A DNA stretch of 64,000 nucleotides. Origin: Motiliproteus sp965230185. GTDB lineage: Bacteria > Pseudomonadota > Gammaproteobacteria > Pseudomonadales > Balneatricaceae. The notes under the pieces were generated by a model, which searched no databases, was not told the DNA's origin, and worked only from the letters and a program-made list of their open reading frames with translations. Shown here one piece after another: positions 26,130 through 34,277 of the stretch. Made by a program: the position numbers and the translations under genes. The stretch lies in NCBI GenBank assembly GCA_965230185.1, contig OZ245995.1, forward strand, positions 5,332,001 to 5,396,000. The letters run 5' to 3'. Numbering within the stretch: the first letter of the stretch is position 1; each line of letters starts with the position of its first letter.

Positions 26130-27629
26130 TTACCGACTTAATCCCCGAATACGCTGGCGGACAAACTTCACCAGGGTTGGTGTCACACCGGGGATCTGCA
26201 GCACATTCTGATAGGCCTGTCGGGCCTGCTCGGAGCGGCCGAGTGCTTCCAGGGAGATCGCCAGTCCCGCCCACCATGAAGGACGGGTCGAATCCTGTTG
26301 CAACAACTGGTAGTAAACCCGGGAAGCACTGGCATGCTGACCGGCTCTCTGCATTGCCGCAGCCCGCAGCTGGTAGAATTCAGGATCATCCGCCGATGGC
26401 GGGGCCGCCCGTTCAAGCAGGGCGATGGCCGCCGTCGGCTTGCCGTTCTGCAGCTGAATACGCGCTTTGATCTTGCGCAGGCCGATATGCTCAGGGTCCT
26501 GTTTCAATCCCTCTTCGATCACCAGACTGGCCTTTTTCAGCTGCTGCGCGGATACCAGCAGTGACGCCAGCAGCTGTCGGCTCAGGGGAGCCCTGGGCTG
26601 TTTCGAGAGATAATCGCTGAGCAGCTCTGTCGCCTCGGTTTCACGGCCCTTACGAATCAGCGATCTGGCTTTTGCAGCCTGCTGCTGATCCTGCTGCTCC
26701 GGAGTCAGCTGCCGGGTGGTTTTTACCAGCGGACGCACAGGACGCTCTGCTTCTCTGTCTGCAGGCACAGCGGGGCCGCTTTTGGACGCACCCGGCTTTT
26801 CGGTAGCCGGCTCCGGTTTATTCGACGAACCGGACACTACCGAGACCGCAAGCCCTCCACCAGAACCAGCATGGGCAGAACTTCCCACGACCACCGTCTG
26901 AGACTGATCCGCCTGCACCACTGCGGTCGGTTTTGCGACCAGAGGCTGTAACTCGACAATCAGCTGATGACTGCCCTCCCGGCTGATCGCAAAGACCTGA
27001 AAGCGCACATCCCCGTCGGTATCCAGAGCAAGAAGCAGTCCTCTTTCGTCCGGCGAAAGACTGGCGGCCTCCAGTAGCTGTTCCGGTAACGCCGGCATCG
27101 GTTCGCCGAGTCTGGCATCCTCAAACAGCAGTCGCAGCTGTCTCGGACCGCGATTGCGAACGCTGTACACCGGTTCAGCACTGGCATCCACCGTCAGTCG
27201 ATAACCACTGCCCAGCCGCTGCCAGTTCAGTTCACCGATCACCAGCGACTCAGTCTCTTCTGATCGCGGCACCGGCAGAACTTCGGGCGCGGTAGCTTCA
27301 GCGATACCAGAGGCATCGGGCGCTGTACTGTCGCTCAGCTCTGCGGAGTCCAGCGCCTGGGTCGGGGCCCTGACAGGCTGCTGTTTCGCCACGCTCGACG
27401 GCGGAGCCTGAGACAATTGCTTATTAACCCAGCCCGGGGCCAGAAAATAGACGGCAGCTGCTGTGATCAGCAGCAGAGTCAGGATCATACCGCCCCAAAA
27501 CAACCCGGGGCTGATCCGATTTCTTACCGGCTGCTGAATAGCCGGGGTGATTTCAGCGGTAACACTGCCCTCGCCCGGCCCCTGCCGGCGCTGGTCGAGA
27601 TCCCGCAACATATCGTTAACAAGACTCAC
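26130..27629 (-). CDS. mshN: MSHA biogenesis protein MshN (TPR)
   Basis: 499 residues. MSLVNDMLRDLDQRR is the standard MshN opening. One membrane segment follows at about 43-66, then a Pro/Ala/Ser-rich periplasmic linker and a C-terminal TPR region (about 310-490). It overlaps mshM by 4 bases. The TPR part probably helps the secretin or platform assemble. Confidence 0.9.
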   Translation of the reverse strand: MSLVNDMLRDLDQRRQGPGEGSVTAEITPAIQQPVRNRISPGLFWGGMILTLLLITAAAVYFLAPGWVNKQLSQAPPSSVAKQQPVRAPTQALDSAELSDSTAPDASGIAEATAPEVLPVPRSEETESLVIGELNWQRLGSGYRLTVDASAEPVYSVRNRGPRQLRLLFEDARLGEPMPALPEQLLEAASLSPDERGLLLALDTDGDVRFQVFAISREGSHQLIVELQPLVAKPTAVVQADQSQTVVVGSSAHAGSGGGLAVSVVSGSSNKPEPATEKPGASKSGPAVPADREAERPVRPLVKTTRQLTPEQQDQQQAAKARSLIRKGRETEATELLSDYLSKQPRAPLSRQLLASLLVSAQQLKKASLVIEEGLKQDPEHIGLRKIKARIQLQNGKPTAAIALLERAAPPSADDPEFYQLRAAAMQRAGQHASASRVYYQLLQQDSTRPSWWAGLAISLEALGRSEQARQAYQNVLQIPGVTPTLVKFVRQRIRGLSR

Positions 27630-28531
27630 AGAACCCAGCCCTGAGTAAATGCTGCGGCGGCCACCGCAGCCACGGCGAGAGTGGTAAACAGCATAATCCT
27701 GCCGTACGCGTGTTTCGGTAGACTGACGCCTTCGGTATCGGTCACAGCCAGCCGTACATGCTGCGCTCCGACCTGGCGATCCCCTTTACCGAAGGCCGAC
27801 ATCAGGGTTTTGTGGCTGAGAATATTAATCAGTCGAGGCGTCCCGGCAGAGGCTTTGTGCAGCAAACGCATGGATTCTTTACTGAAAATCGGCATACCGT
27901 TGTAGCCGGCCAGGGCGATCCGGTGCTGAATGTACTGACCGGTGGCCTCCTGATCCAGCAGTTTCAGTTGATAGGAGAAGGTGATGCGCTGCTTCAGCTG
28001 GCGCAGGGATTTACGGTCCAGCAGCTCATCGAGCTCCGGCTGCCCGAACAGCACCACCTGAAACAACTTCGCCGACTCGGTCTCCAGATTGGTCAGCAAT
28101 CGCAGCGCTTCGATCGTTTCCTCCGGCATGGACTGGGCTTCATCGACAATCAGCACCACTCGTTTGCCATCGGCAGCCAGCTCCAGCAGCCGTCCGTTGA
28201 TCCGCTCCAGCAGGTCGTAACTGCCCTTGAGGCCATTCATATCCACCGCCAGTTCCCGGGCAAAATTCATCCGGAAACCGTCAGGGGTCAGATTGGGATT
28301 AGGAATATAGGCGCTGACAAAATCCTCAGTCAGCGCATTCAGAAGCTTACGGCACAGCAGGGTTTTGCCGGTACCGACCTCCCCCACGATCTTAACGAAG
28401 CCGTCTCCGTTCTCCAGCGCCACCAGTACCAGATTGAGGGCTTCCTGATGGGTTGGCAGATTGAGAAAAAAATGAGTATTGGGAGTCAGGGTAAAGGGCA
28501 GCTCCCTGAGACCAAAATGTTGCTGGTACAT
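27626..28531 (-). CDS. mshM: MSHA biogenesis ATPase MshM (ExeA-like AAA)
   Basis: 301 residues. MYQQHFGLRELPFTLTPNT is the ExeA-family opening. Walker A is GEVGTGKTLLCRK, Walker B is VVLIVDEAQSM, and there is a C-terminal membrane segment (IMLFTTLAVAAVAAAAFTQG). Like ExeA, it may help the secretin pass the cell wall. Confidence 0.93.
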   Translation of the reverse strand: MYQQHFGLRELPFTLTPNTHFFLNLPTHQEALNLVLVALENGDGFVKIVGEVGTGKTLLCRKLLNALTEDFVSAYIPNPNLTPDGFRMNFARELAVDMNGLKGSYDLLERINGRLLELAADGKRVVLIVDEAQSMPEETIEALRLLTNLETESAKLFQVVLFGQPELDELLDRKSLRQLKQRITFSYQLKLLDQEATGQYIQHRIALAGYNGMPIFSKESMRLLHKASAGTPRLINILSHKTLMSAFGKGDRQVGAQHVRLAVTDTEGVSLPKHAYGRIMLFTTLAVAAVAAAAFTQGWVL

Positions 28532-28546
28532 GGCGGCCCCGGAATC

Positions 28547-30181
28547 TCAGTTGGCCAGCGCCGAACCGCCGGGGTTCAGGCTGTTGAAGTTGTCGAGACT
28601 GCGGCGCAGGCTGCGCTGCCAGGCGTTGTCGTCGGCAATGATCGGTTTCAGCAGAATCACCAGTTCACTCTTGCTGGAACTCTGGCGCTGCTGGCGGAAC
28701 AGCTCGCCCACCGTGTCGAGATCACCCAGTCCCGGTGTTTTACCCTGAGTATCCCGACTGGTGGACTTCATCAGGCCACCGATCACAATCACCTGGCCGC
28801 TGCTGGCCCGGACAATGCTGTCTGATTCACGAATGGTGCTCAGCGCCAGTGGCAGGTCGAGGGTATCGGAACCGATGCTGATCAATTTGTTCTGATCGGA
28901 GACTTCGCTGATCGATGGATGAATATGGAGAATAATCTCACCGTCGGCGCTGATCTGCGGCGTGACATCCAGAGCGATACCGGAGAAGAAGGGAGTCAGC
29001 TCGACGTCCGGTGTGGTGGTGGTCGAGGTGCCGGTGGTCGTGGTGGTCTCGATATCGGTCACGAAAAACTCGTCGGTGCCGACTTTAATCACCGCTTTCT
29101 GATTGTTGAGTGTCGAAACCCGCGGACTGGACAGCACCTGCACGTTGCCCTGGGTCTCCAGCAGTTCGATCAGGGCGGTGAAATCCTTGAGATTGAAAGC
29201 GGCCCCGAACACGCCGTTGATCCCGTCGCTGTTGCTCAGGGTGGTACTGCCCTGACTCAGGGTGATGTTCTTGCCCCCTCCGCCAACCTCGCCGATGGCC
29301 GACCAGTTAATGCCGGACTGGAAGCCATTGTTCAGCTCCACTTCAAGGATCTTCGCCTCCAGAATCACCTGCCGCTGCAGCGTCAGCTCTGTCTGTGCCA
29401 GATAATCTCTGACCACCTCAAGCTCTCCGGGCAACGCCCGCACAACGACAACACCGGCCTGGGGGGTAATGACCACCCGACGGCCCTCACCACCACCGAT
29501 GATAGCGCTCAGTGTGGCCTGCAGCTGTCCCCAGAAGTCCGATGAGCTGGTGGTACTGATATGGGTACCCACCAGGGTGCTGGAGCTTCCGGATCCATTC
29601 GAATTGTCGGAAGAGTTATCGGAATCGCTGACGGTACCGGCGCTGACCTGGGTATCCGAGGTGCCCTCCCGTTTCACATGCAGGTAATCGATCTGAAAAA
29701 TGGCCGTTTCCAGCCGCGCCGGCACCACCTGGTAGAGCCGGCCATTGCGCTTGTATTCGTAGCCGTAGACGTCATGGACCGTCTGCATCACCTCCTCAAC
29801 GGTGACATCCTTCAGATCCAGTGAGATCCTGCCGCTGATCTCTTCGCTGACCACCATGTTGTAGGGAGTCCCCTGAACCAGCCCCATAAAAAACGATCGG
29901 GCATCGAGCTGATCGACGGTAAGGTCAAAGCGATCCTGGGCAAAGGCCAGGTACTCGCTCTGCAGTGGCGGCAACAAGGCTTCTACCACGTCCGGGGACA
30001 GAGGTGCTGCGGTTTCCGCCTGCTGCTGCCGATTGTTGGCCAGCGCCTGCTCCAGTTCGCGGGTGCCGCTGTTCTGGGCGCTTTCTCCGGAAACCGGTTG
30101 CCAGCTCTGACATCCGGTCAGCAGTATCAGCAGCCCGCCAGCCAGTACCTTCCAGACCGCTGAGACCTTAACGTGATGCAT
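28547..30181 (-). CDS. mshL: MSHA outer-membrane secretin MshL
   Basis: 544 residues. Lipoprotein signal with lipobox LLTGC (Cys24), STN and secretin N domains (about 90-300) with a Ser/Asn-rich low-complexity loop, and a C-terminal secretin domain (VQVLSSPRVSTLNNQKAVIKVG, VIVIGGLMK, ELVILLKPII). A Thr-rich insertion at about 378-392 is unusual in composition. It forms the outer-membrane channel for the pilus. Confidence 0.95.
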   Translation of the reverse strand: MHHVKVSAVWKVLAGGLLILLTGCQSWQPVSGESAQNSGTRELEQALANNRQQQAETAAPLSPDVVEALLPPLQSEYLAFAQDRFDLTVDQLDARSFFMGLVQGTPYNMVVSEEISGRISLDLKDVTVEEVMQTVHDVYGYEYKRNGRLYQVVPARLETAIFQIDYLHVKREGTSDTQVSAGTVSDSDNSSDNSNGSGSSSTLVGTHISTTSSSDFWGQLQATLSAIIGGGEGRRVVITPQAGVVVVRALPGELEVVRDYLAQTELTLQRQVILEAKILEVELNNGFQSGINWSAIGEVGGGGKNITLSQGSTTLSNSDGINGVFGAAFNLKDFTALIELLETQGNVQVLSSPRVSTLNNQKAVIKVGTDEFFVTDIETTTTTGTSTTTTPDVELTPFFSGIALDVTPQISADGEIILHIHPSISEVSDQNKLISIGSDTLDLPLALSTIRESDSIVRASSGQVIVIGGLMKSTSRDTQGKTPGLGDLDTVGELFRQQRQSSSKSELVILLKPIIADDNAWQRSLRRSLDNFNSLNPGGSALAN

Positions 30182-30184
30182 TGG

Positions 30185-30547
30185 TTAGTTATCCTGCTTA
30201 AGCCGTTTCTTTACCTGTGGGCTTTTAATAACCAGGCGTCGCTGCTCTCCCTGCGAGGAGATCAGTACCGAACCCGGCTCTATCCTTAGGACGCGTGCGC
30301 CGTCGATACGGCCTCCCTCTGCCACCCGCTTTCCGTTGATAATCGCCAGTTTTCTGTCTGCACCGGCAAGAACAGATTCCAGTCGATAACTTATCTCGCC
30401 GACAGCGGGTCCCTGCTGTCGCAGTTGTTCAGCCGGTGGCCGTGTCGGGTCCTTCAGCTCCGAAGCCTGCGCAGGCAATGCCAGGCAGAGGACTGCCAGA
30501 GCGGCTGCTCTCACTGTATATCGACCGTTGCGGACAAAACTAGACAC
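30185..30547 (-). CDS. mshK: MSHA biogenesis protein MshK (PilP-like)
   Basis: 120 residues with a signal peptide ending ALPAQA and the PilP/GspC-like segment LKDPTRPP near the mature start. The C-terminal part has SVLAGADRKLAIINGKRVAEG. It overlaps mshJ by 8 bases. It likely links the inner-membrane MshIJ complex to the MshL secretin. Confidence 0.85.
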   Translation of the reverse strand: MSSFVRNGRYTVRAAALAVLCLALPAQASELKDPTRPPAEQLRQQGPAVGEISYRLESVLAGADRKLAIINGKRVAEGGRIDGARVLRIEPGSVLISSQGEQRRLVIKSPQVKKRLKQDN

Positions 30548-31253
30548 CCAGCCACCCCTGCTCTGTACTCAGTGTATGGACCTGCAGACTGACTCTGGCA
30601 TCGGGATAGCTCCCGACCTGATAGTCGATTCCGTCCCAGAAAAAGCCACCCGGCAGCTGTTCCAGCGCCTGCAGATAGGCCAGTACGTCAAAGAAGCCAC
30701 CTTCAATCACCAGACTGAGATCGTGGCGATAGAGGCCATCCAGAGATTCAGCCTCAGGATTGCCAGTCGCGTTGTCAGTGTTGGTGCTGTCAGGGCCTGC
30801 GGTCGTATCGGAGCCGAAACGCCTCGGCTCCGCCTTGCTGACCGAAATCAGACTGAGCCCCGGATGCTCGGACAGCACCTGCTCCAGCAGCCCCAGCATT
30901 CGCCGTGGCGAAACCAGCGTCGAGGACCGCTCTTTCAGGGTGCGGTTAAGTTCTGTCAGTTGCTGGCGACGCGCCTCAATCTGCGAACGGAGTGCGATGT
31001 TGGGATCCGTCTGCTTACTAGCGGACAGCATACTGATATCCACCTGTTTATTGGCATTGGCCGCCTTCTGACGGGCAATATCGGTGGTCAGTTTCAGCTG
31101 CTCTTTCTGAGCAGGTTCAATCACATACATAAATGTTGGCAGCAGCATGGCCACCAGAAGGGTCACCAGAATCAGCACCCGTTCGCGTACTGTCAGGGCA
31201 TCGAAGCTCTCGGCCCAGTGGTTCAGCCTGCTATTCATAACCACTTCCACCAC
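30540..31253 (-). CDS. mshJ: MSHA biogenesis protein MshJ (PilO-like)
   Basis: 237 residues. One membrane segment (about 27-44, VLILVTLLVAMLLPTFMYVI), then a coiled coil and a small C-terminal PilO-like domain (HDLSLVIEGGFFDVLAYLQAL, GGFFWDGIDYQV). It overlaps mshI2 by 23 bases. Part of the inner-membrane alignment complex. Confidence 0.88.
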   Translation of the reverse strand: MVEVVMNSRLNHWAESFDALTVRERVLILVTLLVAMLLPTFMYVIEPAQKEQLKLTTDIARQKAANANKQVDISMLSASKQTDPNIALRSQIEARRQQLTELNRTLKERSSTLVSPRRMLGLLEQVLSEHPGLSLISVSKAEPRRFGSDTTAGPDSTNTDNATGNPEAESLDGLYRHDLSLVIEGGFFDVLAYLQALEQLPGGFFWDGIDYQVGSYPDARVSLQVHTLSTEQGWLGV

Positions 31254-31839
31254 GCAGTTGGGCGGAAACCCGGAAACTCAGTCCCTGTTCCGCCTGCTCC
31301 AGCTGCAGCTGCAGCTGATCAAAACGGGCCAGCTGCCAGGCGTCCTCGTTGCCCAGCAGTTTCAGATAGCGCGGTACCAGTTCTGCCCGGAGAGTACCAC
31401 CTTCCAGATTCAACGTACCGCTGGCGTCTTCGGTCTGAATCCGGGTCAGCCAGAGCCCGTCGACCACCCGGGCAGACAATCCTTTCAGCATATTGGAAAA
31501 GACCAGTCGCTGATCTGGCTGTAACTGATCCAGCAGAGCGGAATACTTCTGTCTGGCCACAATTTCCCGGTTCAGGCCGGCCAGTTCTGCCTGTAGTTGC
31601 GGCGACTCCTGAATAACTACCCGCTTCGACCGCACCTGATCAAATTCTTTCTGAAGCCGCTTCTGTTCCTGCTTCAGTACTGCCAGTTCGCTATGCAGCT
31701 GTTCACGGCCCTGCCAGTTGTAGGCCCAGACCGCCGCCAGCACCAGTGCCGAAACCAGCAGGATCAGCGCGCAGGAAAGCGCCGAAAAGGGCACCCGTAT
31801 CTTCTGCTGCCGGACATAAAGATTTATCTGCTGTCGCAT
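31231..31839 (-). CDS. MSHA biogenesis protein MshI2 (PilN-like)
   Basis: 202 residues. MRQQINLYVRQQ is the PilN-type opening. One membrane segment lies at about 21-43, followed by a long coiled coil and a compact C-terminal fold. It overlaps both neighbours, consistent with a translationally coupled operon. Partner of the PilM-like MshI. Confidence 0.85.
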   Translation of the reverse strand: MRQQINLYVRQQKIRVPFSALSCALILLVSALVLAAVWAYNWQGREQLHSELAVLKQEQKRLQKEFDQVRSKRVVIQESPQLQAELAGLNREIVARQKYSALLDQLQPDQRLVFSNMLKGLSARVVDGLWLTRIQTEDASGTLNLEGGTLRAELVPRYLKLLGNEDAWQLARFDQLQLQLEQAEQGLSFRVSAQLRGGSGYE

Positions 31840-32819
31840 CAGCTGGCCTCCCGCAATGCGCCGGCGACAGCCAGCACCGTCAGAGACTGCAGTTCCGGGG
31901 TCAGCGGCTCGCGGCTGACCAGCAGCTCACCGAGATCCAGCTGCTCGACATCGACGGCCAGGTTATGGCGAAATTGCGACAGCAGCGGAGTCTCGCCCGC
32001 CTGTAGCGGGCAGATCAGCAGTTTTATACAGGGCGGCTTGCCAATCTGACTTTCGTAGTAATCCAGCGATCGCTGAATATCCAGTATCAACCCGCTGGCC
32101 AGCCGGGCGGCTTCATCGACATCGGCATTCAGCAGCGTCGCGGTGATCTCCATACTACGGGTCAGATAAAGCGACTGATCCGCCAGCAGATTGATATAAC
32201 CGGTGGGCTGTTGCAGACAGAGGCAGGCTTTGCCCAGCGACGGTTCACCGTCGTACAGCGCGGTCAGATTCATCAGCGCCAGCTCAGGAATATCGATGGC
32301 ATCCAGCTCAAGACCGGCTGCCGCGACAAAGGATTCGATCTGCTCCGACAACTCCTGCGGCATCACCGCCACATAGAGCATCTTGCTGCGCCCACGATAA
32401 GCGTCGTCGGGAAGCGGGAAATAGTCGATGGCGGCCGATTCGATATCACAGGAAACCAGGTCCTTAACCCGCCAGCGAATAGCTTCTTTCAACTCAGCCT
32501 CTTCGACGGCCGGAGCCTCAACCAGAATCAGCTGATACTGATCCGGGCCAAGCACGAAACTGGTGTTACAACCACTCAGCTGCCAGCTTTCGATCTGCTG
32601 TTTCAGGGGTTCGGGATTATCCAGAGCAGCATCGGGAATCCACTGGCACTGGTTCAGAGGAGAGGCCGAAGAAGCCTCGTAATGAGCGACTGCTACCCCA
32701 TCCGCGGTCAGGAATAATCCGACCCGTCCCCCTGCCTGATGCCTTTTTTTCAACAAGCGGAACAGTGTCTTTCTCCTTATTCCCGGGCGGCGAATATCAG
32801 TAGCCCCCTTTATTACCAC
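31839..32819 (-). CDS. mshI: MSHA biogenesis protein MshI (PilM-like)
   Basis: 326 residues in the open frame from a GTG at 32819. Actin-like PilM fold: VGLFLTADGVAVAHYE, then VEEAELKEAIRWRVKDL and the late ILDIQRSLDYYESQIG. The family usually begins nearer FRLLKK. An AAGGAG site lies 7 bases before an in-frame CTG at 32765, so the true start may be that codon or a TTG just after it. First gene of the MSHA operon. mshH is not upstream; tRNA-Phe follows instead. Confidence 0.85.
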   Translation of the reverse strand: MVIKGATDIRRPGIRRKTLFRLLKKRHQAGGRVGLFLTADGVAVAHYEASSASPLNQCQWIPDAALDNPEPLKQQIESWQLSGCNTSFVLGPDQYQLILVEAPAVEEAELKEAIRWRVKDLVSCDIESAAIDYFPLPDDAYRGRSKMLYVAVMPQELSEQIESFVAAAGLELDAIDIPELALMNLTALYDGEPSLGKACLCLQQPTGYINLLADQSLYLTRSMEITATLLNADVDEAARLASGLILDIQRSLDYYESQIGKPPCIKLLICPLQAGETPLLSQFRHNLAVDVEQLDLGELLVSREPLTPELQSLTVLAVAGALREAS

Positions 32820-32903
32820 AGAGCATCATGACATGCCACAAAAACCGCCTGACAGGGGCTTTTCAGCGCTACGGGAAAGCTAAAAAAAGCAGTATGTTAC
32901 GGC

Positions 32904-32932
32904 TTGACTATTCATGAATCCAGGTGTTTAAT
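32904..32932 (+). promoter_or_regulatory. Sigma70 promoter of tRNA-Phe
   Basis: TTGACT (32904-32909), a 17-base spacer and TTTAAT (32927-32932), 11 bases before the tRNA. A GC-rich ACGCCCCC discriminator follows, as expected for a stable-RNA gene. Confidence 0.75.
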
Positions 32933-32943
32933 ACGCCCCCATT

Positions 32944-33019
32944 GCCCGGATAGCTCAGTCGGTAGAGCAGAGGATTGAAAATCCTCGTGTCGGTGGTTCG
33001 ATTCCGCCTCCGGGCACCA
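32944..33019 (+). tRNA. tRNA-Phe (GAA), integration site of the element
   Basis: A 76-base cloverleaf with acceptor stem GCCCGGA/TCCGGGC, D-loop AGCTCAGTCGGTAGAGC, anticodon loop TTGAAAA (GAA), T-loop GGTTCGATTCC and an encoded CCA. The 3' 46 bases from the anticodon loop on (32974-33019) are repeated exactly at 45191-45236. The integrated element therefore leaves this gene complete. Confidence 0.97.
32974..33019 (+). repeat. attL: 46-bp direct repeat inside tRNA-Phe
   Basis: Identical over 46 bases to 45191-45236. The bases just outside differ on both sides. It marks the left junction of the integrated element and lies within the functional tRNA. Confidence 0.93.
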
Positions 33020-33024
33020 CGTCT

Positions 33025-34059
33025 TCAAAGGCTTGCGACTAATCGCAGGCCTTTTTTGGTTCCGGAGTGTGTCAGAATCGTGCCCTCGACGTGACACGCC
33101 GCCTGTTTCAGATGCTCGCCCGCCATATGGGCATACCGCAAGACCATCTCAAACGACGACCAACCGCCTAATTCCATCAACTCGTTTAAACTGGTTCCGT
33201 TCTGAACGTGCCAGGAAGCCCAGGTATGCCGCAGGTCATGCCAGCGGAAATTGGATATCCCAGCTCTTTTGAGTGCGTTGTACCACGCTTTGGTGGTGGT
33301 CCGGTCCACCGGTTCACCCTGATAGGTAAAACAGTAGTCCGGGTGCTGCCCCTGCTGCTGAATCAGGACCGAACGGGCATCCTCATTCAACGGGACGGCA
33401 AAGGCTTTACGGGACTTAGACTGGTCGGCAAAGATCCACGCCATGCCCCGCTCTAAATCCACCTGCTCCCATCGAAGGTAACTGACGTTCCGTTGCCGCA
33501 GCCCGGTGGCTAAGGAGAACGTCGCCATCGCGTTTAAATGCGGGGGCAATTCATTCAATAGCCGTTCGGCCTCGATGGGTTTTAACCAACGCACACGCTT
33601 TTGTGGCTCTCGATACAGTCGAAAGCGCGGTACCTTGTCGATCCAGTCCCACTCATCCCGAGCCATGCGTAACATCGCCCGGATTAATGAGAAGTACCGG
33701 TTGGCGGTTGAAGGGCTGGCTTCATCCCGTTTGATCCGACCGATTTCGTCAATCAGATCCCGGTCAATCTCGTCCAGGTATTTATCCCGAAGAAACTGAT
33801 CCAGCCATTTCAACTTGCCCACATCTTTCTGGTGGTCCGCTTTTTCTTTCGTATCGGCCAGCCATCGCACCACCGCTTCCTGCCAGGTGCGCCGGGGCTT
33901 TTCCCCCAGTTGGTGAATACGCCATGCCTCATGTCTGAGGCGGTCGTGGTATTCCTGCGCTAGCGTTTTGTCGTCAGTCCCAGCAGAGCGGCGTATTCTT
34001 TGCCCGCCGGGCGACGTGAAGCTAACCCACCACGTCGTTCCGCGTTTATACAGTGCCAT
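33025..34059 (-). CDS. int: Tyrosine recombinase (integrase of the tRNA-Phe element)
   Basis: 344 residues. An N-terminal arm-binding part (YKRGTTWWVSFTSPGGQRIR) is followed by a SAM-like core domain and a catalytic domain. Active residues: Arg188 in TGLRQRN, His274 and Arg277 in WHDLRHTW, Trp300 in ELGGWSS at the position often His, and nucleophile Tyr309 in LRYAHM. It is phage-type, unlike the IntI encoded at the other end. The stop is 6 bases from the tRNA end, the normal place for an integrase that targets that tRNA. It should catalyse integration and excision across the 46-bp repeats. Confidence 0.95.
   Translation of the reverse strand: MALYKRGTTWWVSFTSPGGQRIRRSAGTDDKTLAQEYHDRLRHEAWRIHQLGEKPRRTWQEAVVRWLADTKEKADHQKDVGKLKWLDQFLRDKYLDEIDRDLIDEIGRIKRDEASPSTANRYFSLIRAMLRMARDEWDWIDKVPRFRLYREPQKRVRWLKPIEAERLLNELPPHLNAMATFSLATGLRQRNVSYLRWEQVDLERGMAWIFADQSKSRKAFAVPLNEDARSVLIQQQGQHPDYCFTYQGEPVDRTTTKAWYNALKRAGISNFRWHDLRHTWASWHVQNGTSLNELMELGGWSSFEMVLRYAHMAGEHLKQAACHVEGTILTHSGTKKGLRLVASL
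33028..33057 (+). terminator. Element-borne terminator for tRNA-Phe
   Basis: An 11-bp stem (33028-33038 with 33043-33053, one G-T pair), loop CTAA, then a T-run. It lies inside the last codons of the integrase gene on the opposite strand and serves the tRNA transcript after integration. Confidence 0.75.
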
Positions 34060-34277
34060 TGTGAAGTCTCCTCTTCACAATCACTTCGCGGCGCTTGCCC
34101 ACGACCAATATAGAGGGCGTTGAGATAGGCCACAAGGTCCGTTTCCAGAAACACCCAGCGTTTGCCCGGTTTGGCCGCTTTGACCTTGCCGGAGCGTGCC
34201 AGAGCGCCCAGCGCAGCGGCGGACATATGCAGGAATTCGGCGGCTTCGATTAGGCTGTAGGTTTTGGGAGAGTCCAT
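33960..34277 (-). CDS. Excisionase-like helix-turn-helix protein
   Basis: 105 residues. The N-terminal 55 residues form a MerR-like winged helix of the excisionase/AlpA class (YSLIEAAEFLHMSAAALGAL, then KPGKRWVFLETDLVAYL). The start ATG abuts the stop of the Rep gene, and its 3' end overlaps the integrase start by 100 bases. Such proteins direct integrase toward excision or regulate it. The C-terminal half is not recognisable. Confidence 0.8.
   Translation of the reverse strand: MDSPKTYSLIEAAEFLHMSAAALGALARSGKVKAAKPGKRWVFLETDLVAYLNALYIGRGQAPRSDCEEETSQWHCINAERRGGLASRRPAGKEYAALLGLTTKR

Noticed and set aside
27758..28825. Rightward open frame of 355 codons
   Set aside because: It runs antisense across mshM and mshL, which are well supported.
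32912..33097. Leftward reading frame of 61 codons over tRNA-Phe
   Set aside because: It is the antisense of the tRNA and its flank. The same peptide appears at the attR copy, which is a known annotation artefact.
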